A DNA stretch of 64,000 nt from Ceriagrion tenellum (taxonomy: Eukaryota; Arthropoda; Insecta; Odonata; Coenagrionidae): assembly GCA_963169105.1 (NCBI GenBank), contig OY720637.1:61030964-61094963 (forward strand), read 5' to 3'. The notes below the pieces were generated by a model. The model saw only the letters and a program-made list of their open reading frames with translations. It was not told the origin of the DNA and ran no database searches. Shown here piece after piece: positions 21,477 to 32,184 of the stretch. Made by a program: the position numbers and the translations under genes. Every line of letters starts with the position of its first letter. Position 1 is the first letter of the stretch.

Positions 21477-22106
21477 ACGCATTGTTGCTCGTAATATGCG
21501 GCAGAGCATTAAAGAAACTAGGTTTTGCTGAGAGTATAATAGGAAGGCCCTCGGATGAAAAAGTAAAAAGATAGATGCTACTTTGCTCTGGTTAGGCCAC
21601 ACCTCGAATACGCAGCGAGCATTTGGGACCCTGGTCATCAAGATTTAACCGAAAAATAATAATAAAATACAAAGGAAAGCAGCGCGCTTCGTTAAAAACT
21701 GCTACGAGTGTACATATGGTGTCTCACAACTTTTAGAGGTTTTAAGGTGGGAGCCCTTAGAGACTCGGAGGCTACATCCTAGGCTTAGCTTGCTTGAGAA
21801 ATTCAGAAATGCTGTGTTTCAGAGAGACACTAAAAATATTATCATGACACCTCACAACATCTCCAGCTCTGACAGAAGCGAAAAAATAAGAGAGATACAC
21901 TGCCGAACAGATAGGTACAAAAACTCTTCTTTTCCGCGCACAATAAGCGGCCACAATAAAAACTCTGCTCCACTAAATATACTCCCACGATACACGACAC
22001 CATTTCGCCTCCCGAAACCTTCCATCTTTACACGGCTGGTGTCCTAACACCCCCCTGCCACACGCCCATGCGGCAGCTCGCAGGGTAGTATGTAGATGTA
22101 AGGCTA
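21477..22106 (+). mobile_element. LINE-H6 subfamily C copy
   Basis: Best plus-strand copy of the subfamily. Coding blocks in shifting frames: ALKKLGFAESIIGRPSDEKV near 21510-21570, LVRPHLEYAASIWDPGHQD near 21590-21645, LLEKFRNAVF near 21790, and CRTDRYKNSSFPRT near 21900-21945, with the stop near 22047. The 3' hairpin (CCCTGC with GCAGGG) and a short tail are at 22052-22106. Several frameshifts and stops. Confidence 0.9.
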
Positions 22107-22695
22107 TCCGTATGCTCTTTGGAAATTTTTAATTACCTGCGAAGCGGGCACGATGGCGATTGGGGAATATGTCCACGGCTCGGGTGTATGCGTGAAAACA
22201 ATTGAAACCTGGCAAGCGCAAGGACAGTTGGAAATAGGAGAGTGCACCGTCCTTCATCCACCAATGGGATACGCCTGTCCGGGAGGCCAGATCCCATTTC
22301 CCACCCGATGACTGCGGGGAGGCGAAAAATCCATGCAATCGCCGCTGCGACACGCCCTCTCCCTGGGCCGGTAATCAGGGCGAGCGTCAAGGAGGGGGTT
22401 GGTACTCCCTCCCTGTGATATGCATTTTGCCGTTCACGTAGAGGAGCGGTAATCCTCTGGGACAAAGTGAGAATGTGGGGCAGAGTGCCATCTCGGCCGA
22501 AAAAAAGGGATAACTACAGTCAACTGTGCTGTGGACCTTCAGGAAAAAAGTTTTGCAGACGCAGTGTGATTTTTTTTCCGGAACGCAGACCTGCGAATTC
22601 GAGATTTACGGATTGGACCCGGTCGGCTGCATTTTGGTGAGCGCTTGGACCCGGGGAAAATGTCAACGAATACATTTCACTTTTTCTTTTAAGTA
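22107..22695. other. Unassigned, GC-rich
   Basis: Around 22130-22470 the sequence is GC-rich, with two overlapping minus-strand open frames of 74 and 110 codons but no known motif. I treat them as chance. Confidence 0.35.
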
Positions 22696-22744
22696 TCCTA
22701 CCAGCTGATAGGTAGGTTTTTGGACTGCACTTATCCTAATTCCT
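22696..22744 (-). mobile_element. LINE-F variant 3' end
   Basis: Contains ACCAGCTGATAGGTAGGTTT, the inverted form of the CTACC...GGTAG terminal hairpin. Similar stubs occur at 31852, 34829 and 48721. Confidence 0.6.
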
Positions 22745-22801
22745 GGATTTGATTGGAATTTGGGGAGGCGACGGACAGCTGAGGTCATTTGCGCCATAGG
22801 A
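22745..22801 (-). mobile_element. SINE-3, 3' part of split copy
   Basis: Reverse complement of the SINE-3 end: GGCGCAAATGACCTCAGCTG plus the CCAAATCC-like tail. Its 5' part lies at 23304-23450, after an inserted LINE. Confidence 0.8.
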
Positions 22802-23303
22802 CACAGGTTTAACCTCCTAACTAAATTTCAAGAAAATCATTTCTCTGACGACGTAAAAAACATACTATTAACCCACTCGTACTAAGGCAGATTAGTTCGC
22901 GCCAATAAAATTAGAGAGCTAGATTGTAGAACCGATAGGTACAAAATGTCATTTTTTCCGCGTACCATACGGGACCATAACAGCTGTGAGCGTCGTCATG
23001 AATAGTTCGAATTGTGACAATAGGCAGACAGTAAATCTTTCTCTTTGTATTCTATACGTTCATATTTATGCACGATATTTAGAATCTGTAGTAGTACTCT
23101 TTGTACCCCTTGCATGTTGGAACGATTGACGATAGAAAGTTTCTTCGGTATTAGATTTTTAATTGGCGCTTTGCATGTGTGGTACGCGGGTTTCAATGTA
23201 ATTTCGGTGTTCTACCGTATCATTCATGCATGCCTGGTGTGCAAGCACCCCCTGCCACACACCCTTTGGGTGGCTTGCAGGGTATGACGTAGATGTAGAT
23301 GTA
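22802..23303 (+). mobile_element. LINE-H6 subfamily A copy inserted in SINE-3
   Basis: 5'-truncated. Coding from 22804 gives HRFNLLTKFQENHFSDDV, one TAA stop, then CRTDRYKMSFFPRTIRDH, ending at the family stop near 23003. About 250 bp of UTR, the 3' hairpin (CCCTGC...CACCC-TTT-GGGTG...GCAGGG at 23252-23283) and the hexamer tail to 23303 follow. Both flanks are pieces of the same minus-strand SINE-3. Confidence 0.9.
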
Positions 23304-23450
23304 TGGGAGGAAGGGTGGAGAGAAACCTGGCTACGGCATTAGCCTGCTCTTAACGAATGGCGCTACGGTTTAACGTCTCATCCGACAGACGGAGTACTGT
23401 ACTTGAAGTGCCCTCCACAAGACACTCAAGTAGGGATCGGGTTTCCTCTG
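23304..23450 (-). mobile_element. SINE-3, 5' part of split copy
   Basis: Matches the reverse complement of 17795-17945, including the conserved GGTTTAACGTCTCATCCGAC block. Confidence 0.8.
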
Positions 23451-23827
23451 AAAATTATCCTACCTACAGGAATTACCATCCTAATTGCTTTTCAATCGGA
23501 TGGATGGCCCGCCATTAGATCCCTCTTGAAGTACTTACATATCGTCTTCCGCTTTTTATTTCGTACAGAATACTTATCCACTTCCTGGGCATTATTTAAA
23601 GGCTATTAATTGAGTTGGTTTTTCATTCCCTTCTTACTGGTGTTTTTTACATGACACCATCAATGGAGATGTCTCCCGTTAAAAAAAACATCAAAGAGAA
23701 AAGTAAGATAGCCATACCCAAATAAAGACTGAAAGCTAAAAAAACCATAGTTCAAGCAGTGCCAACATGTACGATTTTAGAGCCAAAAGTCTAATTTTAG
23801 GAAACAAACGGATCGTATACATATTTA

Positions 23828-24175
23828 CAACTACATACTATCCTGCGAGCTGCAAAAAGGACGCGTGGCGGGTGGTGTTAGGCCACCAGCCGTGTTAAGA
23901 TGTAAGGTTATCGGAGGTGAAATGGTGACCTGTATTATGGGAGTGTATTTAGCGGAGCTCAGTTTTTACTGTGGTTATATATTGTGCGCGGTAGGAACGA
24001 GTTTTTGTACCCATCTTTCCGGCAATGTATCTCTCTTATTTTATCGCTTCTGTCATACCTAGAGATGTAGTGAGCCGTCACGATAATACTCTCTGCGTCG
24101 CTCTGAAACACACCAGATATGAATTTTTCAAGCAAGCAAAGCCTAGCGCGCAGCCTGCTCATACAACCAAGACGC
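23828..24175 (-). mobile_element. LINE-H6 subfamily C copy
   Basis: The 3' end is on the left: a degenerate tail and hairpin at 23830-23870, then UTR and a minus-strand coding remnant with LLEKFISGVFQSD and HYISRYDRSDKIREIHC. 5'-truncated near 24175. Confidence 0.85.
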
Positions 24176-24379
24176 CCCGATCTTCGACAAAAGGAGGAAG
24201 ACACCAGCATCATCGATAGATTAACTCTCATCTCAGTCAATTCTCCGCATACTTGTCGGTAAGAGAGGTTGTTAAGTAAATAACTATGGTTCACAACAAT
24301 GACACCCATTTGTTGGAACATGTGGAGTTCCATATTCGAAAAGAAACGCAGGTACAATTTCCATATCTTCGTTCTCCGC

Positions 24380-24570
24380 CCTCGACCATGGAGTCAGCAT
24401 ATTACGCCATCACCAGGGGACATTATTCTAAATGTCTCGGTCTTTGTATCTCCTTTTATAAAAAAGGGCGGGGAAGTGAAGAGAAAGAGGGAGGGGGGTA
24501 TAAAAGGCCGAGACACTTTGAGAAATGTACCCTGATGATGGCATGATGTGCTGAAACCATGGTCGGTGGC
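24380..24570. mobile_element. Penelope-like terminal cassette, inverted pair 4
   Basis: A degraded minus-strand core (24384-24416, CTGGTGA in place of CTGATGA, still with CCATGGTC) faces an intact plus-strand core at 24532-24564. About 115 bp of purine-rich sequence lie between them. Confidence 0.65.
24532..24564 (+). ncRNA. Hammerhead-ribozyme-like core, best-preserved type
   Basis: CTGATGA (24532-24538), stem II GGCA with TGCT around a 5-nt loop, GAA, palindromic helix III ACCATGGT and C24564 at the cleavage position. Stem I is also possible: TACC just upstream pairs with GGTG just downstream (one G-U). All three helices can therefore be drawn, although stem II is short. Confidence 0.7.
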
Positions 24571-24650
24571 GGAGTATGAAACAATGCGTGGAAATTGTAC
24601 CCGTATTTATTTACAATCGTCCAATTCCTTACGGTTCAAATATCACATTT

Positions 24651-24662
24651 TAGAATGAATTT
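24651..24662 (+). repeat. 12-bp target-site duplication, left
   Basis: TAGAATGAATTT, repeated exactly at 25263-25274, bracketing the LINE-R copy. Confidence 0.9.
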
Positions 24663-25262
24663 CTTCTTCTCCTTCGGTTATCAACCCATGGGTTGGTTGG
24701 CAATAGCACGCCATTCCGATCTTTGTTCAGCTTTCCTCTTCATTTCACCATATGAGACGCATCCAGAGTCATTGATCATCTGCTTCATATAGCTTAATCT
24801 AGGATGTCCTCTACGATTTGTCCCCTCAATAAAACCTTCAGCTATTAATTTTATAAAATCATTGCATCGTAGAATGTGACCCATTAGTTTAAGTCTCCTT
24901 GTCTGTATCTGTCTCCAGAGACTTCTTTTTTCTTGTACTCTTCTCAGCACTTCCTCGTTGGTGATTCTGTCTCGCCAGCTGATTTTCTGCATCCTTCGAT
25001 AGTACCACATTTCTAGGGCCTCTAGTCTATTTTTTACATGTTTCCCGATGGTCCAACTTTCACGCCCGTAAAGGGCCACACTCCAAAGATAAGCTTTCAT
25101 AACCCTCTTTCTTACTTCCAAACTAACATTTTTACGATTCAGTAGAGTCTTTTTATCATTGAGAGCTATTTTTGCTAGTTGTATTCTATTCACAATTTCT
25201 CGTTTACTCCTTCCATCTTCTGTTATCTTACTTCCCAAGTAGCTGCATTCTGTAACTTGTCC
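24663..25262 (-). mobile_element. LINE-R copy bounded by 12-bp TSD
   Basis: A 600-bp 5'-truncated non-LTR insertion in minus orientation. The 12-bp duplications fix both ends. The 3' end, on the left, finishes with a GAAGGAGAAGAAG run after the stop codon. The coding frame is still open over its whole length, so the insertion is probably fairly young. Confidence 0.92.
24681..25262 (-). CDS. LINE-R reverse transcriptase C-terminal fragment
   Basis: Open on the minus strand from the truncation point at 25262 to TGA at 24681-24683, about 193 codons with no frameshift. Key blocks in order are CSYLGSKITEDG, VMKAYLWSVALYGRESWTIG, ALEMWYYRRMQKISW and TNEEVLRRVQEKR, then LKLMGHILR and AEGFIEGTNRRG. 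This is the post-palm region of endonuclease-RT LINE proteins. It lacks the catalytic core, so it is inactive by itself. The first methionine (25238) is internal, not a real start. Confidence 0.9.
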   Translation of the reverse strand, partial: GQVTECSYLGSKITEDGRSKREIVNRIQLAKIALNDKKTLLNRKNVSLEVRKRVMKAYLWSVALYGRESWTIGKHVKNRLEALEMWYYRRMQKISWRDRITNEEVLRRVQEKRSLWRQIQTRRLKLMGHILRCNDFIKLIAEGFIEGTNRRGHPRLSYMKQMINDSGCVSYGEMKRKAEQRSEWRAIANQPMG

Positions 25263-25274
25263 TAGAATGAATTT
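25263..25274 (+). repeat. 12-bp target-site duplication, right
   Basis: Second TAGAATGAATTT copy. Confidence 0.9.
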
Positions 25275-25986
25275 AAGCTACCTTAAAAACTAAAGTCAAA
25301 GTATCAGAATGCATTCATGCGTGAATGGTGATGAATAATATATCAACCAATTAGGCTAATAAAATGGAAAGAAAAACGAGCTTGATATTTTATGCTAGGA
25401 GTTAGACATCGGCAATCAATCCACGCAAATGAGAATGAATACCTGCCGTCTTCATTTACTGGTGGCCTCAGCCTAAAAGGAATAATTGCGTGATAAGTGC
25501 TGGAAGAATCAATAGCCATAATAACATGACGCTCATAAAAATATAGGATCTTTTTATTAATGATCCATAAATGATTAACTGTGTGTTACGTCAATGCCAC
25601 GTGTCACAGCTGAGTAATGGCCGTTAGGTCATTCTTGGCCAGGTTAACATCAACAAGTAATAATTCATCCTAAATAAATGGACGTTTTAATTGGAAAACT
25701 AAAAACTATCACGATTTTCTGATTACATAATAACATTTGAATATAACAAACGCCCAGAGTATGCGATACTTGCGAAGTCATTGCGCCCAAAGCGGCGTTC
25801 CGAATGGGATTTTCAGGTAATTATTCATGTATTCGGAGTCAGTCGAAGAGCTTTTCAGCCAAGCTTGCTGATTTAATGAGAAATGCATCATGGGTTATAA
25901 ATGCTAAAAAGACAGAAGTATACTGGAAGCGGAGACATTAGTGTATTTTTCATTACTATAGAGCCTAATGGATCAAATATTTCGAA
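25275..25986. other. No gene recognised
   Basis: AT-rich; no motif. The last part may be a worn 5' extension of the following LINE-Y. Confidence 0.4.
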
Positions 25987-26620
25987 ATGTTATATGTTAC
26001 CTCATTGCAATTCATTAAATATTTAGGAGTTCTCGTTGATCAAAACTTCAACTGGAAAAAGCATATAAATAAACTTAAACAAGAAATTATATTTATATTA
26101 AGAAAATTTTATTATTTGCGCTATATTTGTCCGATTTCAGTTATCCGTACTGTCTACTTTACATTGGTAAATTCGAGATTAGAATATGTTATAACATGCT
26201 GGGGAGGAGCCTATGTTTCTAATCTAAAACCTTTAGTGACTGCTCAAAAGAGATTGATTAGAATAATTTTGTGGAAGCCAATGACTGAGCATCCTTTTCC
26301 ACTTTATATGCGTCTCGAAATGTTACCTTTGAGACACTTGTTTCTTTACAAAGTGTTAAAAAATTTTTACATTCGAGGTGGGAACAGAGCGGAAACGAGA
26401 GAATACTCTTACAGACTAAGAAAGAAACCTGGTGTGATTATCCCTAAACCAAGTAATTGAAGCATTCAAACAGAGCTACTCGTACATTGCTCCAAAGATT
26501 TTCTGTTCCATCCCATATAAATTGTCAAACATAGTCTTCGTTCCTCAGTTTTTGAGTAGTATAAGAAAATGGCTATTCACTAAAGAGAAAGTTGAAGACC
26601 TAATAAATGGTCTTGAGTAA
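25987..26620 (+). pseudogene. LINE-Y RT C-terminal part, one frameshift
   Basis: The first frame reads IKYLGVLVDQNFNWKKHINK, then CWGGAYV, TAQKRLIRIIL and LPLRHLFLYKVLKNFY, and stops at 26458-26460. The homologous end continues in the +1 frame (AFKQSYSYIAPKIF, then SSIRKWLFTKEKVEDL) to TAA at 26618-26620. A single one-base shift therefore separates two parts that are continuous in the copy at 5748. Lacks the catalytic box. Confidence 0.88.
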
Positions 26621-26930
26621 TCTTTGTTCATCAATGTGTTGTACTGATATATTTTTTATTTGTATCCAAAGGTATATTTACTATAAATATGTACAAATGT
26701 ATAGGAGTTAATGATGTTGTGCACTTAGGGTTAAATACTAAATGTAAAAACTGTTATACTTTGTGAATTTTGTTTTTCCAGCCGCTGCCTCAGTTATTAT
26801 GTGAAAGACGGTAACCACAAAACAGGTTAACCTATGGGGTAGCTATATTCCACCAATGGATTCCCTATGTTTTATTTATGTTTGTATACTCTCTAAGGAG
26901 TGGAATAAATTATTATTACCTAAGCTTATA
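25987..26930 (+). mobile_element. LINE-Y copy 2, 5'-truncated
   Basis: Coding 25987-26620 is followed by about 300 bp of UTR with an imperfect hairpin (GGTAACC with GGTTAACC near 26810-26832) and an end of GGAATAAATTATTATTACC. Same layout as the copy at 5748-6665. Confidence 0.85.
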
Positions 26931-27689
26931 TATTTTATGTATGTATATGTATTTATTATTTTTTTTTTCATGTTTAAAAAATAATGTTCAATATTGTAAA
27001 ATATCCAAAATTTTGTTCAATTTTCCACTGAATGAGCGAACAGAGTATCCGATCACGCAATAAGATACACATTGGCACCTGCTGACAAGCCTACCGCTTA
27101 GCAGGACCACAAAAATATAATTCAAAATTACTTTTAACATTCATGCCTTCATTGAGTGTATTTTCCCCTTTTTCATCTTTCATGTTTCTTTTTTTTCCTT
27201 TTTTGTATAAGTTTCTTATTCTTTGTTCTTATCTGTTATATTAAGGTACACTTTTTTACTTGTAATAAACTACTGTAAAATCTTATTGTAATAAAAATGT
27301 ATGTGAGCGGAAATTAAAAAAAGAAAACTAAGGATCAAATTCACATCCAACGGATGAATCGTCCGCAATAGCAGGGAACTCAACAAAGTGGAATAATTAG
27401 ACGAAGAAAAATGCAGGATCATCAGAAAAGTTAATTCAGCCACTATAAACTCTCATGGAGAGACAATGAGTGAGAGACCAAAATACATTCATCACAATGG
27501 TGGCCTTGTTGGAAGCATTACATGCGTTCGGAAAAGAGAGTTAAAAATTTTAGCGGACTAAGGTGAGTTGTGATGCGCTACGACACATATGCCGTCGTCG
27601 TTGAGTCAAATTGAGTGCCGAACGTGAAAGTCTAACAAGCAAGGAAACATTTTTAACAGACACTTAGGCAAAGACTTCGCAAGAAGAAA
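26931..27689. other. No gene recognised
   Basis: AT-rich with T runs near 27180-27260; no coding signal. Confidence 0.4.
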
Positions 27690-28245
27690 GATTTAACGCT
27701 CTCCCGGCGTATGATACCGCACAACAAAATATGAAAATACTTTCCACATCTCATCCTGTAAATTATGGAACTCGTTGCCTGATAGTACTAAATTTTCTAG
27801 GAATGTCTCACAATTTAAAAGGAAGATGGCTGACTTTTTGTCTCCCAAATGTTCTCTCGCCTCTATATGAGAAGACAAAATGATATGAGATGATATTGTT
27901 ACATGTTACTTATTCACCATAATCATTTGCTGTTTTTCTGTCTCATAAAATATTCGTTTGTTTGCTTTTCATTTTTTCTTATTAATAGATATTACATTTT
28001 TGTTTTAACATACTATTTCGATTATTGATATTGAGACTGTTTTTTTCATTTTCATTTACCTCGCTCATTTTATATCTCTCTGCTGACTTGAAAGTTGTTT
28101 GTTTGTTTTCCTTTTTTTGTAAGGCTTTGTACTTTGTCTTTGTATTCCACTCCTCATGAAGGCATGTTAACTAATTCAATGTCCTAAGGGACTTTGTCTC
28201 AGGACGATAAAACTGTTTTCTATTCTATTTCTATTCTATTCTATG
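27690..28245 (+). mobile_element. LINE-G 3' end
   Basis: The plus strand translates to YRTTKYENTFHISSCKLWNS, then LPDSTKFSRNVSQFKRKM and a stop near 27870. This is the usual C-terminus of LINE RT proteins (SF....LWN.LP......S..FK). A 3' UTR of about 370 bp follows, ending in a TTCTA tandem tail at 28215-28243. An in-frame stop precedes the conserved part. Confidence 0.75.
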
Positions 28246-28345
28246 ATGTTATTGAAGGACGTTCGGGTTTCCCTCCGGGTCAAAATCTCCATCTCTGCCG
28301 ACGTTTCGATGTACGAGTCGTCCATCACCACCAGGGCATGTCGGC
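28246..28345 (-). mobile_element. Penelope-like terminal fragment
   Basis: The minus strand carries GGGTTTTCCGCCGAC, then CTGGTGGTGATGG, a stem-forming spacer and GAAACGTC (28300-28308). The first box is altered from CTGANGA. It closely follows the arrangement at 43625-43700. No inverted partner was found nearby. Confidence 0.55.
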
Positions 28346-29124
28346 GGAAAACCCGAAGAATATTCAATAAAAAGGAATTTTGTTGAATGCGATAATTTCC
28401 GCAGTCCTCTGTTCCTGGTATGTCCTCCCCGTCTGTTGTGCACCTCCCAGTAGTCCCCACCCGGATATCCCATTGGGGGAATATTTTACTTCCGGAATAT
28501 TCAACGGGGAGGAATGCCAACATGTTATATTTATAACGCAGGACTGCATCTTTTTCGGAGATTAATGTGGCGGTTTCCCCGTAGCCTTCCCCATCGCGGT
28601 ACTTCGGCCGATTCCGTGAACTTCACTCTCGCCCTGAGCTGTGGCTGTTGATACCGGTCCGATCTCCTTGATCTGCGCCATCAATGCCTTCTTCTGAGAC
28701 TGCTGCCTCTAAGCAGCGGAGTTCGACAATACAACTTCAATCACTTTAAGCCACAAAATAAGAAAACACTGCTATTAGCTTAGGTGGGCATTGAAGTGGT
28801 TGGTGCGCGAATCCTGACACATTGACTACACATTTTAACAGCATCTCGAGATAGTCGAAATCAATTCATGGTTACATTTCACTCAATTACAACTATTTAT
28901 GCGTCGGAAATAACCATGATAGAAATTGTCTCAATTATGCTATTGTTGTTTTTTCAAACTGTCGTATCTAATCAAAGCACTGTTATGACTTTACTTACCG
29001 CACGACGTTCGAAATTCAAGCGAAAATCGTATGTAAATACGTTTTTTTTATTTGGCGTGATACCTTCATATTTCTTGGGACACAATATAATAATATTAAA
29101 CGTATACGTTTGCCATTTTCAAAG
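28346..29124. other. No gene recognised
   Basis: Several short overlapping open frames around 28360-28565; no motif. Confidence 0.4.
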
Positions 29125-29420
29125 AAAACTAGTCACGCAGTAACTTTAACGGAGTCACCCGCTAGTGATCTCACAATTATGTGAAATTCATAGTGTTGAA
29201 AAATCATTCGCCGGGACTAAGAATTGAGCCCGGATATCTCGATTTCGCGCTGAAACCTATAACCAATTAAGCTAACCAGGCGTCCTCTTCCAACTTGAAT
29301 CTCATGGGGGCATTAAGGGGACAGTTGTCCTCACGGGTACCGTGCATGTAATGCCAGAGGTACCCGTACGCGAGCGCTAAGCGCTGCAGTCCACGGGGTA
29401 AATCCCAACTTTAAACACAA
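29125..29420 (-). mobile_element. SINE-2 copy with upstream extension
   Basis: Minus-strand tRNA-like head (29215-29285; degenerate B box GGGCTCAATTCTTAG, A box around GCTTAATTGG). Its 3' body to the left contains GTGAAATTCA and a CACTAGCGGGTGACTCCG-type segment. To the right about 130 bp (CACGGGTACCGTGCATGTAA region) also occur beside the SINE-2 at 49205-49510, so they belong to the repeated unit. Confidence 0.7.
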
Positions 29421-29520
29421 AGGTATTTACTTTGGACATTTTCAAAGAAACACGAAACTAGCCGCGCAGTAACTATAATCGAGTCACCCGCAATGATTTT
29501 TCCACTGTGAATTTCACACA
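29421..29520 (-). mobile_element. SINE-2 3' end
   Basis: Second copy of the SINE-2 3' portion: GTGAAATTCACAGTGG, TGCGGGTGACTC and GCGCGGCTAGTTTC read on the minus strand. No head. Confidence 0.65.
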
Positions 29521-30344
29521 ATTGTATAATTTTGCGTTCAGGAGAAAATCTGTACATATGAAATCAAATTATTTCAAAATATATGTTCAGTGCCATTATC
29601 GCACGTGTTTAAATAGCATTAAATTGCCCAAAAACAAAATCGGTAGCATGCAAATTCGTTCGCTTTTATCTGTACATATTACCAATGAGAACGCGTAAGA
29701 AAAGTTTCACGCAAATCTGTACATGAACGAAAATCGCTCCAACTACCTTCATTTTAACAGGGGCCACCACTATCGGGGACTGGGCAGCCTTAATAATTTT
29801 CTCATCCACAAGTTCTCCTTGCAGAGAGCGACCCAATTCTCACCTCCGCAGCCGTGCACCGCCGTGCAGCGCTGCAACACGAGATGCGGTCTTCCCCGTC
29901 CTCCACCACGGCGTGATTTTCCCATTCGCCTTCGAAATACAAGGCACTCTCCCGCCCGGGACACATAAACACTATAGTGTCCCTCCCGTGTCCTCGAGCT
30001 CACCCTCACGAAGAGGAGGACGGTGTGCGAGTCCCCGCCGGGCTTTCCCACGCAACCGAGCGACGCGAGACTCTCTTTGGTTTCCACGGAGAGTCGGCGA
30101 ATGGAGGGAGAAGGGTTTACATATAAAGACTGGGGGGGTGGGTGGGGGAAGACGGTGGACCCCAGAATCCCGCGGATCGACGTCGGAATGCCAATGCGGC
30201 GAATGGAATAACTCGAGGGAAATGGAACGGTCGCATTCTTTGCCTTGTGTCATCCGGATTGATTTCTTCCAGCCTCGACGGAGTTTACAAGGTGAAACAT
30301 TACAACTTCCACGGTCTGTTTGTACTCACTTCGCTTCTTCCATC
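29521..30344. other. Unassigned; GC-rich block 29820-30250
   Basis: Overlapping open frames on both strands (up to 150 codons) reflect GC richness. None has a recognisable motif. 29705-29745 repeats a sequence also seen at 7786 and 62030. Confidence 0.35.
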
Positions 30345-30549
30345 ACTCCATTTAAGTTAGTTTGAGCGAAATATCATTCCAACGATAATTCAATGTATTT
30401 GAACTGAATTATAAGAAAAAAAAGTTCACCCTTTCAAAGATGCCAAAATATCAGCTCCTAATCGGATTACTTTCCGTGATTTATGACGAAAAATACTAGT
30501 CTTTTCAGATGAAAAATGGTACATGTCTGCACTTCAGAGGGACCTTATT
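30345..30549 (-). mobile_element. MITE-T, right-end half
   Basis: Starts TTTAAGTTAGTTTGAGCGAA and runs inward, matching the reverse complement of the copy at 34940-35510 until the GGGACCTTATTTAAG block, where a LINE-H6 tail begins. Probably cut by that insertion, although I could not find the other half. Confidence 0.7.
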
Positions 30550-30945
30550 TAAGAAATATACATACTACTCCGCGAGCCGCCGCATGGACGTGTGGTAGGG
30601 AGTGTCAGGACACCAGCCGTGTAAAGACGTAAATGATAAGGTTTTTGGGAGGTGAAATGGTTACGTGTATTAAGGGAGTGTATTCAGTGGAGCTCAGTTT
30701 TAACTGTGGTCTCCTGTTGTGCGCGGAAAGAACGTTTTACTGTACCTATCTGTTCGGCAATCTATCTCTCTTATTTTATCGTTCCCGTCAGACCTAGAGA
30801 TGTAGTGAGGCGTCATTATAATATTCTTGGTGTCGCTCTGGAACACACCAGTTCTGACTTTCTCAAGAAAACTAAGCCTAGCGTGTAGCCTCCGAGTTTC
30901 TAGGGGCTCCCACCTTAATCCATTTAACATTTCGTTATACAGATC
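30550..30945 (-). mobile_element. LINE-H6 subfamily C copy
   Basis: Tail and hairpin at 30552-30600 on the left. The minus-strand coding remnant has LRWEPLETRRLHARLSFLEK, HYISRSDGNDKIREIDC and DRYSKTFFPRT. 5'-truncated near 30945. The 92-codon open frame here begins outside the homologous part. Confidence 0.88.
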
Positions 30946-31754
30946 TAATGGAAGACATTTTTTACCGTAAGTATCCAAAATTTGAATAAAATGACATTTA
31001 TATCCTTTCTCTGGGCAATCACCTTAAAAATTAGGGTCGTCTCGCATGAGACATCAGCCGCACGGCCACTTTTTTTCAAAGTCTTCATCCCCACACTTCA
31101 ATCCTCCTGACCTTCCAACACACTTACATACCTACTTGTCAAGTCTCGCGGCAAATCAAGCTCTTAACCAACAGCACTCACAGCAAAAAGCAGATAAAAC
31201 CAAAAAACACTTTAATCCACGGTACAGTGGTTTGAGACCATAAACGAAGCTGGAAATTGAAGCTGCATCCTTTTACGACCCACGACGACACATAAATGCC
31301 CGTGAAAGCGTGACAGATGAATGTGGACTCAATTAACTGATCTACGGTTTTGAACAACCAAATTCATAAGGTGTGCATTACGCTTTCTGAAAAATACAAC
31401 GCTTTGACGGATTATTCATAAAGTGACGGAGAGGGAAAGAGAATATAATTATGTTCCCGATGAGGTAACATACCTCGATTACATCGCAATTTCCGACTAA
31501 ATACGAAACATTTCGATTATATTCCTCAGTTATTGTAATCGACACATATTGTTCAAATATATAATGCAAATTACCAAATAAAAAAATTGAGACCACGAGT
31601 TTTTCACCCTGAAAGAACAGTATAGATCGTGAATTTTATTCAAGGGCATGTTTTCAAAGTAATAATTAATTGTCATCTAATCTATATTACATATACAGAG
31701 TCGGTAACGATTTATACATATATATTTTATCTATAATACATAGTTGCTGTCCTA
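30946..31754. other. No gene recognised
   Basis: No motif or matched repeat. Confidence 0.4.
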
Positions 31755-31812
31755 AAATCACCTGTCACGCGTCCCTGCGGGGGCCCGCCAGTCAGTATGC
31801 AGATACAGACGG
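31755..31812 (+). mobile_element. Diverged LINE-H6 3' end
   Basis: CCTGTCACGCGTCCCTGCGG followed by CAGTCAGTATGCAGATACAG resembles the subfamily C end. Hairpin arms are eroded. Confidence 0.55.
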
Positions 31813-31851
31813 GAATTTAAATATTTCCACTTTTTATACATCAAACCTAAT

Positions 31852-32050
31852 ATTCTAGCAGATGATAGGTAGGTTTTTGGACAGAGTTTATCCTAACGTC
31901 CTAATTTCTGGTGCTCACTGCTTTGGATAAACAGCCAATTGATCTCTGTTGAATTCTTCACACCGTCCCCCTCTTCGTATTTCGTCCAAAATTCCTATCC
32001 TCTCCCTTCCTCTACCTCGCTTCCCCAGTGTTCTCTCCCCTCGACTTAGT
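31852..32050 (-). mobile_element. LINE-F variant 3' fragment
   Basis: The minus strand gives ERTLGKRGRGRERIGILDE, matching the LINE-F block GRMLGKRERGRKRIGF, then a stop and a short UTR ending in the terminal hairpin region at 31852-31880. Confidence 0.75.
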
Positions 32051-32184
32051 TAAGCAAAATAATTATGAGATTTTAGCAGCAACGCTAATGTTATAGGATG
32101 GACTGAAGTTTCTTTCGTACTCAGAAATGGATCAAGAGCCAATTTTTTTGGAAGAAATTTTGAGATAATCCTATTCAAGATATC

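Noticed and set aside
29770..30365. Open frames of 93-150 codons on both strands
   Set aside because: A GC-rich block with mutual overlap and no motif. No splice signals that would organise them into exons were evident.
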